Assembly (NCBI GenBank): GCA_900073065.1
Contig: FJOG01000007.1
Coordinates: 564,696 to 628,695 of the forward strand
DNA length: 64,000 nt
Direction of reading: 5' to 3'
Source: Phialocephala subalpina
Taxonomy: Eukaryota; Ascomycota; Leotiomycetes; Helotiales; Mollisiaceae
The notes under the pieces were generated by a model. That model searched no databases. It saw only the letters and a program-made list of their open reading frames with translations, and was not told the origin of the DNA. Shown here piece by piece: positions 57,290-64,000 of this stretch. A program made the translations under genes and the position numbers. Positions within the stretch are counted from its first letter, which is position 1. Each line of letters opens with the position of its first letter.

Positions 57290-59395
57290 ATGGTATATTG
57301 TGGGAAGCCATCAAAGGCGTGTGGAGAATGTCGATTGCGGAGAACCAAGGTGCGAGCACATCCCCTTTCTCAATCCCCCAGCCTTGCCGGGACTTTCTCA
57401 AGCTGGGCTCGGAGACCGAGAACGCACCTCTCCTTACGACGAGCTAACCTGAATAGTGCGATTACAAAAGACCGTCCTGTTCTCAATGTTTGAGAGCTGG
57501 CCGGGCCTGCAAAGGCTACCGAGACCCATCTGATCTCATGTTTCGTGACGAATCGGAGGGTCTCAGTGTTAGACGTCAACGAATCAAAAATACGAGTCAA
57601 AAGCTCGCAGATCCTTCCACAGGGAAATCCAAAGCTATTGTCCCTGCCGACTCTGGGACATTGACGCCTCCTTTCGCCATCCCGTTCCTAGCTGTCAACC
57701 CTTGCTTCTCGCCGGAAGAGCAAGCCACTTGTTTCTTTTTTCAGAACTACGTACTCGGAGACGACAGTTTTGCAACAGGGAGTTTCGAGTTTCTTCCCAA
57801 TGTCTATTTGACGGGTGAGATTGGCATCGCGTTGTCCGACAGCTTGGCAGCACTTGGACTTGTTGGTCTAGCCCACTTTTATAAAGCTTCAAGCTTGGAG
57901 CTCACTGTAAGTGCACGTCCTAAAGACCTTGAGCCACTGGGACATCCAACTGATTCGATGCGTAGGCCAAGTTCAAATACCATTCGGCGATGCGGACTCT
58001 GAGTGCACAACTGAGAAACTTGGAGAGTGCGAAGTCGGATCAGACATTCATAGCCATTATGTTACTTGCATATTATGAAGTGAGTTCCCAAGTACACACA
58101 TTCTTAAGCGCTTTCAATCTCCTAGCCTTCCTCGAACTTTCTCAAGCTGGGTCGGTATTGGCATGTCAGTCAATGAAAGCCATTACAGAACAGAAGGGCC
58201 CCGAGAAAGTCCAAGCGAAGTTAGGACATTGAAAGTGGTGGTATTCCTGATATGCCGACTAACATTATCCAGGTCAATACTTGCGATAGCCGTCAGTCAA
58301 TGGAAACTTGGACTAAACATATCAACGGCGCTGTAACGCTCATGCAGCTTCGAGGATTTGACAGTTTACGAACGCCCGTGGGGTACCATCTTTTCAAGCA
58401 ACTCAGAACGCAAGTGATCATCAACTGTAGCCACCGACACGCCACTATTCCACCTTTTATCGTCGAATGGAGCAACCAATTGGACTTCGAGACTATCGAA
58501 CAAGCCGCCGGTACCTCGCTTTCCCTCCTCGTCATTCGGTACACGAATCTGCGAGCATCAATGAACTGCTGGAAAGACTACAGCGACACAGAAGGCGTTA
58601 TCTCCACTGCATACGCACTCGAATGCGACTTTGCAACCTGGGCGAAGACTTGTCCCGTTCAATACATATACCAAACCATCAACCTAGAAAAAAGAGTCGA
58701 TGAAGTCTTCTCGGACCACTACCACGTCTACTCCAACGTTTGGGTCGCAACAACATGGAACCACTACCGCTGCGCCCGCCTCCTAACCAACGAAATCATC
58801 CTCGACCAACTAGGTTACCTCTACGAAACTGATCCCACCTCATCTCTCCTTACGTCTCATCCCTGCTTCCACGAAAGCACCATGCTCGAAGCAAACACCA
58901 ACCTCATGCACCTCTGCGAAGACATTTGCGCCAGCGTACCATACTTTCTCGGTAAGCCACCTTATCATGGCCAGACTACCCTTTTGTCTTTGTCTGGAAG
59001 TCCTCAATGCCCCAGTGCTCGTGAGACATTCACATCAGCTCTTTGAATGTATGAAACAAGAATGCTAACCCAAAGATTCAGGCTTCGATTCGGAAGGCGG
59101 AATACGCCAATTACCCAAAGCTATGTATGCGAACCTCTTGATCTGGCCTTTGTACACCGCGGGCGCTACGTGGATGGTGTCGGATTTGATGATTAGTTGG
59201 GTTGCTGGTCGTCTACAATGGATTTCGGATGTCATGGGGATTCGACAAGCTTCTGCTCAGGCCGATTTCCTGAGAAGGAGGAAACATCTCCTTAGCTGGG
59301 AACCAGCACTCGATCGAGAGGACTCTGGCGAAGTCAGCAGTCCAGAGATGGAGCTTGCCATCAGAGCTATGAGCACTGAGGATGATGAGTTTTGA
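57290..59395 (+). CDS. Zn2Cys6 transcription factor with fungal-specific domain
   Basis: Five exons in phase: 57290-57349, 57457-57906, 57966-58079, 58273-58951 and 59082-59395, giving 538 residues. The zinc cluster is built across intron 1: CGECRLRRTK joined to CDYKRPSCSQCLRAGRAC, spacing C-x2-C-x6-C-x6-C-x2-C-x6-C. The rest has FFFQNYVLGDDSF, LGLVGLAHFY, TFIAIMLLAYYE, WTKHINGAVTLMQLRGFD and, at the end, WISDVMGIRQASAQADFL, as in fungal-specific transcription factor domain proteins. It is a paralog-type match to the regulator at 25.1-26.8 kb, with the same intron position in the zinc cluster. Introns 1 and 3 and the 3' flank share a repeated sequence. Expected to be a nuclear DNA-binding protein; targets unknown. 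Confidence 0.9.
57364..57414 (+). repeat. Half copy of a foldback repeat in intron 1
   Basis: The stretch from CTTTCTCAATCCCCCAGCC through GGGACTTTCTCAAGCTGGGC matches the left arm of the copy in intron 3, about 36 of 46 positions by eye. The right arm is missing. Confidence 0.65.
58111..58220 (+). repeat. Foldback repeat in intron 3
   Basis: Left arm GAACTTTCTCAAGCTGGG and right arm GGGCCCCGAGAAAGTCCAAG are imperfect inverted copies (ACTTTCTC against GAGAAAGT) about 60 bp apart. It accounts for more than half of this 193-nt intron, the longest in the gene. Confidence 0.65.
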
Positions 59396-59451
59396 ATATC
59401 CTTGGGATGCTCGGTCTTTATCGAGATCACTGCCTAGGATTCCAGCAGACT

Positions 59452-59550
59452 TAACCTCCCAGTCCCACCTGGACTTCTCAAGCTGGGCTGAGAATCTCGG
59501 CCAGTGAATTGCCTGGCAAAAGGAATAAGGAGCCCAGAAAGTCTAGGCAG
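59452..59550 (+). repeat. Foldback repeat just downstream of the stop codon
   Basis: CCTGGACTTCTCAAGCTGGGCT on the left and GAGCCCAGAAAGTCTAGGCAG on the right form imperfect inverted arms; both arms also match the intron 3 copy. It lies within 60-155 bp of the stop codon, so probably within the 3' UTR, where it could fold as a hairpin. Confidence 0.65.
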
Positions 59551-59904
59551 GGGCTCCGAGCATTGACAGCGTCACACCTGGGAGGAACGAAGCCGCTTCT
59601 GAACATAACGAGATAGCGGGAAATAGCATCTCATTGACTTCAGTCCCATCTTTAAAATCAACAACTATCCGAATCAACAAACAGCACATCTTCAACCAAA
59701 CGATGCTTCAGTTCACTCAAAAAGCAACAGTTTTTCCAATCGCATTCGAACGCCTTAGAACCCGCCCTTTGCTTCATCAATTCACGGTCCATCACGGACA
59801 CCATACTCGGAACTCAAATCATTCGATCCCTCAACGCCCAATCCTCCCTTCAATCAACCACATATACTGGGACATTCACTCGCATCGACGTGCGATTTCC
59901 AACC

Positions 59905-60289
59905 TCACCACCACCTAGCATCAAGCATCCTCCGAATCGTATTCACCGGCCCTTCCAGCACCGTGGTAGGGTTTACCGTAATGGGCTGTCCCTGAGCTTC
60001 AGTCCACTCAGTCCCTCCCGGTCTGACTTTCACGTTCTCCATCCTACAGCCAATTAGTATGGCATTTTCATCAGCAGAATGAAAACGCTAGGGAGTCCCT
60101 TCACAACAAACAAACAGGCAAGAGAAGGAAAGGGGCTGCTTACTGCGCCATCCTCGGAAGAATCGGTGCTCCCTCAAGCTGCGTCCAGATATTACTCTCG
60201 CCGACTTTTGTGCTGAGCATTTGCGGGTTTGGTGTTGGTCGTGCGAGGGCGAGGGTGAGAAGGAGGGAGGTTGCTAGAAGGAAACGCAT
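59905..60289 (-). CDS. Small secreted protein, 94 residues
   Basis: Two exons, 60289-60144 and 60043-59905, join in phase across a 100-nt intron (GTAAGC donor, CTGTAG acceptor). The protein begins with a clear signal peptide (MRFLLATSLLLTLALA) and a likely cleavage before RPTPNPQ. The mature part is about 78 residues without Cys (NIWTQLEGAPILPRM, TEWTEAQGQPITVNPTTVLE) and ends RRMLDARWW. No known domain. Each exon is too short to stand out as an open frame, so it is easily missed. The clean phase across the intron, the signal peptide and a short 5' leader support it. It could be a secreted effector-like or cell-surface peptide; nothing in the sequence shows which. Confidence 0.72.
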
Positions 60290-60863
60290 GTTTGCTGGTC
60301 TTCGATGTGCAATTGTCCTTGATGGATTTATGTTCCGAATATATAGATGGTATAGTGTGGTGTAGTGTTGACAAGCTTAGTATGGGGGAAAGAAGCTTTC
60401 GTCCCAAGCATCAGATGAAGGCGAAACAATCAATCCCTATATACCCTTACTCCATGCCCATCTCCCTCAGAACAGGCCACGTTCCAATATAGTTAGCCAT
60501 TTCCAACAATTGGGAACGTGATGTTGCGGAGAATTTTCAAGTTGGCCTCTGCCGACGATGCGAAATAGCCTGAAACGAAACGAATATGGCTGTAGCGGGT
60601 ATAGATTGAAATATCAATTGTTTCCAATCGCAGCTTCCCGATTTAGGTTCTTTAGATTGGAGGGTAATTCCGTGGTAGATTAGGTTTCTTGATGCGGGGT
60701 GGGAGGGCGAGTGCCGATTGACGATGGAGGGAAGGCATGACGGGTGGTTTGGAGGTGAGACACGTGACAACATTCACAATTGTGCTTCTTCCTCTTCAAT
60801 CAGTCACAGCGCAGTTTGAGAAACAAATGTTTAGGATTGAGTTCTATTAACAAACTATTACTC
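60290..60863. other. Intergenic interval
   Basis: No supported gene. Contains the promoter of the small secreted protein gene (a TATATA box lies near 60340) and the 3' flank of the GTPase gene. Confidence 0.45.
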
Positions 60864-62924
60864 TTATTTCTTTTTTAACGGACTCGACTGGCTTGGGGAG
60901 GGAGGCTTCATGATCATTATTGGCTGACCTCCTAACCCAGGACTCGGAAGCGACTTTGGAGGTGCAGGTGCTGGCCAGCCATGAGGAAGCGGAGGAGGGG
61001 GCCCTGGCCTTCCACCGGTAGTCGGTGGCAGAGGAGGTGGGATCGGGCCACGGGGAGAGGAACCCGGCCAGCCTGGAGGCGGCGGCGGAGGTGCTCCCCT
61101 GTGGTTCGTTGGCGGAGGTCCTGGCGGGGGGCCTCGCTTGCTATTCTTGCTTGTCTTACCAGATCGCTTCTGCACAGGGTGAAAATGATGTCCTGGCGGG
61201 GGACCAAAAGGATTGGGCTTCGGCTCAGGCATGGGCCACATATGCATAGTGACCATCCAACCCGGCTCAACTATATGGTCCCATACCTGTGGTAATATGA
61301 CTTCGCCATTGGGTCCTATGAGGTCGTAGTGACCTTCCATTACATGAGGTCCTAGAATAGCCACGTGGAGAAAGCATTGTTTGATGAGTTCTTCCATGCC
61401 CTAGTCATGGTAAGCTGATGACGCAGTACAGAGGAGAAATGGGAATCCACAGCCCACTGCTCGCAAAGGTGGAAAGGAAATGTGAACTTGCGCCCCACAG
61501 CGTCCTTGAACTTGAGTGGCTCCTGTTTCGGTTGATCCCGAGAGGTACTTGACGAATACGAAGCTTCGTCTTGATGTGGAAGAGAGCTTGGTGGTACGGT
61601 TAGAAGAGGCGATGGCTTCTGAGATAAACCGGACGATGGTGTTGGTGTTATGGTGAGCTCCTCAAGTTCTTCCTCGACGTGTTCACGTCTTCCTGCAGCT
61701 GTGTTGATTTTCCGTCTGTGCGACTCAACTTGATCGATCATGCGGTCTCGCAACTCTTTGTAGTTCGCTTCGTGGAGTTTCTGCATACTAATCTTCAACT
61801 CCTCCCCTTGCTTGCTAAGCTCTTCGATCTTGCTCCTGTACTCATCTCGTACTTCCTTCAGTGCCTCTTCAGCCATTGCATCTCTTTCCTTGATTGCTTC
61901 TTGCATATCTCGCTGCACTTGCTCTAAATCAGCTTTGAACTTCTCTCGCTCCCTCAAGAGCTCGCTCTGCAATTCTTGCCCCGCGGAAGTCTGATCCAGG
62001 TTCTTGTTTTGGTTCACCATCTGGTCTTGGATCTCCAGGGTGACGTGGGACTTCTGATTAACGAAATAGTCGATGATTTTAACCGCAGAACGCCGATCAC
62101 CCATATGGCGACGGACTGTGCTTCCCTGGGCTTTCATCCACCCCCAAAATTCCGGTGTAGAAAGCAACTGTGATTCGCGCTCTGTGCCTTTCTCCGGTGT
62201 GACGTTAGACCACCTGTATCCATGATCCCGGGGTTAGCATTCCTATTTCAAGCGTTTCAAAGAGAAGGGGAGAATGTTCCAGGGTTCTCGGGCCATTCAG
62301 GACTCTCGAAACAAAGAGAAAAGGCGGATGTTGCTCCGAGAAGGTGAGCTTACATAGTTGTGGCCAATATGACGTTCTTCAGCGCATCTTTTCCACACAA
62401 CTTCTTGAACATCATCAAGTTCCTTTTCGCAGAGCCCGCATCCTCACATCGGTTATTCGATGGAGGTATATTATGCCGTTCAATTTGATATTGTTCGAGT
62501 AGGATCTGGTAAGGAAGGCTGCGAGATCTTGGAGTACTTCGGTGTCGCTTCGATTCGTGTCGTCAAACCCAGGAGTATCAATCAGATAGACCGTGGTCGT
62601 CGCATTGTATTTGAATGAAAAGACGTCAACTTCGCTGGTATCTGCGGAGGAACAAATTGTCAGTTAATGTCCAAAACATCAAACAGACGGGAATTAACTC
62701 ACGAGCTGTCAAATCATGTCCCACCTCCACAACCTCGTCACTACACAGTGAGATGAACGAGCTTTTGCCAGCACCTGTGACTCCCATCACAGCAATGAAG
62801 ATACTTTGCAAGCTACACTTCTCAGCGATTGGACGTCCCAAGCACAGAAGGACACTCACGCATCGACCCGACCTTCAGTGACCTCGGCGGTCCAGTTCCG
62901 TTTGGGTTTCGAACACGCCGCCAT
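60864..62924 (-). CDS. GTPase with coiled coil, ubiquitin-like ULD_2 domain and proline-rich tail; one-base frameshift in the G domain
   Basis: Exons: 62924-62860, 62803-62703, 62641-62354, 62213-61451 and 61400-60864. All junctions suit one frame except exon 3, which is one base short; with one more base the protein is 584 residues. The G domain has P-loop GVTGAGKSS (residues 29-37), DTPG (77-80) and GIIYLHRITDVRMR, typical of fungal AIG1-like/septin-like GTPases. The missing base is in the G run at 62435-62437 (complement), after RMR, where KRNLMMFKKLCG then continues. Residues about 190-320 form a long coiled coil (LREREKFKADLEQVQRDMQ). About 385-470 is a ULD_2 ubiquitin-like domain: FKDAVGRKFTFPFHLCEQW, then GMEELIKQCF, YDLIGPNGEVILPQVWDHI and MVTMHMWP. 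The tail is proline-rich (GPPPGPPPTNHRGAPPPPPP) and could bind SH3 or profilin-like partners. Same strand as the partial gene to its right. Confidence 0.78.
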
Positions 62925-63449
62925 CTTGCCGTTGATTGCTGCCAGTGTCGAATACTTTGTGGTACATCTAGGAACTGACAAACAAGATGCCGTGTCGAGA
63001 GAATTGTCTAAAATGTGCCCCAATTGGACGAGGCTGTCGCAATACCGTCGGCAGGGCGGATAGAGTAAGGCTGCAGATGTTCAACATGCTACAGAGAGAA
63101 ACACCTTGTAGAGAAAGTAATTGAGCGAGGCTTCTCCTGGAGAGAAGATGGGCACGCGCTCATAATCTCAATCTTGGTCGTGGTTGAAATACCAACGGTC
63201 AGCTGAAGTTGTTGCGGCATCATTGGGTATGGTTACACACGGGACTTCGCCCTGTCTTGTGGAAGCAGCCTGGTTGCTTTTTCTGCATGCACCGCGGCAC
63301 GCCCGCTGCTTTTAATTACACCAACATTTGTATCGCCAGTATATGGTGATATTTTTGCGGCATCAGACTCAGACTTTCTTGCAAGGCATTTCGACGAACC
63401 CGTGCGACCAGTCTGCCGTGTCGAGGTCTTGTTTTCTCCTCGAAAGTTT
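62925..63449. other. Intergenic interval between tandem GTPase-type genes
   Basis: No supported gene. Contains the promoter of the ULD_2 fusion gene; a frame at 62806-63063 overlaps its first exon on the opposite strand and is a shadow. Confidence 0.5.
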
Positions 63450-64000
63450 CTATATGACGGAACATAGCAATCCCGCTATAGCTGCAGTTGCCGCTGCTGG
63501 TTTGTGTGAGCATCTTCATCAAAATTAGTGGACGATATACTGGGGTTGACTGACCTCCAACTAGACCTTGAGCAACTCCATTGACTGCTCCCATCATAAT
63601 CTCGCTGTTGAGATTGGATGCTTTCCCCTTCCCCATGGCCTGTTTGACCTTCATCGTGCTCCGCTTCCTCACTTCTATATTTTTACTCATCTTCTGGAGC
63701 TCGGCTCTGACTTCTTCTACTAGGCGGTGGTAGTCTTCGATGTCTTGATTTTGTGGAATATTGTAGTTTCTCGCTGCGTTTGCTTCATGCAAAGTCTCAA
63801 TGCCATCGCCATTTTGGAATGCTTTGAGCTGATCCTCCAGGATTTGGATTCTGTTTGTCAACGCTTGATTTTCCTGTTCTTTGGCATGAATCTCAGCTTG
63901 CGACTGTGCCTCGGCCTCCTCCAGCATTGCTAGCACTTTTCTCTCGTTTTCTCGATATAAGTCTTCGAGTGAGACCTTCAATTCCTCCGTCGATCTCTGA
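63450..64000 (-). CDS. C-terminal part of a coiled-coil protein, probably a second GTPase-type gene; runs off the window
   Basis: The frame is open at the right edge. It encodes a long coiled coil (LYRENERKVLAMLEEAEAQ, LTNRIQILEDQLKAF, VEEVRAELQKMSKNIEVRKR). A splice (GTCAGT donor at about 63556, CAG acceptor near 63500) joins GVAQGLVG to a hydrophobic Gly/Ala end (AAATAAIAGLLCSVI, stop at 63450). Coiled coils ending in a Gly/Ala-rich membrane-like tail follow the G domain in many fungal AIG1-type GTPases, and the neighbour is such a protein, but the G domain here would lie beyond base 64000. Without the splice the frame runs to 63316 with an unrelated end. Confidence 0.55.

Noticed and set aside
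60981..61295. Arg-rich plus-strand frames opposite the proline-rich tail
   Set aside because: They are complements of proline and glycine codons of the GTPase fusion gene.

Overview
This is eukaryotic DNA from a filamentous ascomycete (Pezizomycotina). The signs are short GT-AG introns of about 45-190 nt, two Zn2Cys6 regulators whose first intron splits the zinc cluster, fungal-restricted families (2EXR, DUF7702, ULD_2, adenylate-forming reductase, HSPA12-like Hsp70), and blocks of extreme A+T that look like repeat-induced point mutation (RIP). A leotiomycete-like host is plausible but not shown. There is no rRNA, CRISPR array or convincing tRNA.

Layout. 1-5150 is an A+T-rich block with a minus-strand Ty1/Copia relic (integrase to Gag still readable) and a 144-base N gap. 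After a lone kinase-like gene (5875-6891) a second A+T-rich block runs to about 9.2 kb. 9.9-26.8 kb holds an MFS transporter, a broken NRPS-like A-T-R reductase with an exact 250-bp tandem duplication, two decayed F-box-like paralogs, an unassigned fungal gene, a decayed S41-type secreted protease gene and an intact Zn2Cys6 regulator. 27.6-38.6 kb is healthier: an Ost-alpha/TMEM184-type membrane protein, an intact 2EXR gene, two unassigned genes and an HSPA12-like gene in eight exons.

35.7-48 kb carries four small mobile elements with readable ends: two hAT-type MITEs with 8-bp target duplications, a TA-flanked mariner-type MITE and a solo LTR with a 5-bp duplication. Around them lie a methyltransferase pseudogene and three 2EXR pseudogenes (46.7-52.1 kb), one split by a MITE. 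52.5-64 kb holds a membrane-anchored unknown, a DUF7702 membrane protein, a second Zn2Cys6 regulator with a foldback repeat in its introns and 3' flank, a two-exon small secreted protein, and two same-strand GTPase/coiled-coil genes. One of these fuses a G domain to a ubiquitin-like ULD_2 domain and a proline-rich tail; the other runs off the window.

The genes do not form one obvious pathway. The common thread is duplication followed by decay: many broken copies carry TAG/TGA where CAG or CGA would fit, as expected if RIP acted on duplicated genes or spread from repeats. Exon boundaries were set by splice consensus and by checking that coding phase closes across introns; family names come from recognising motifs, without any database search.
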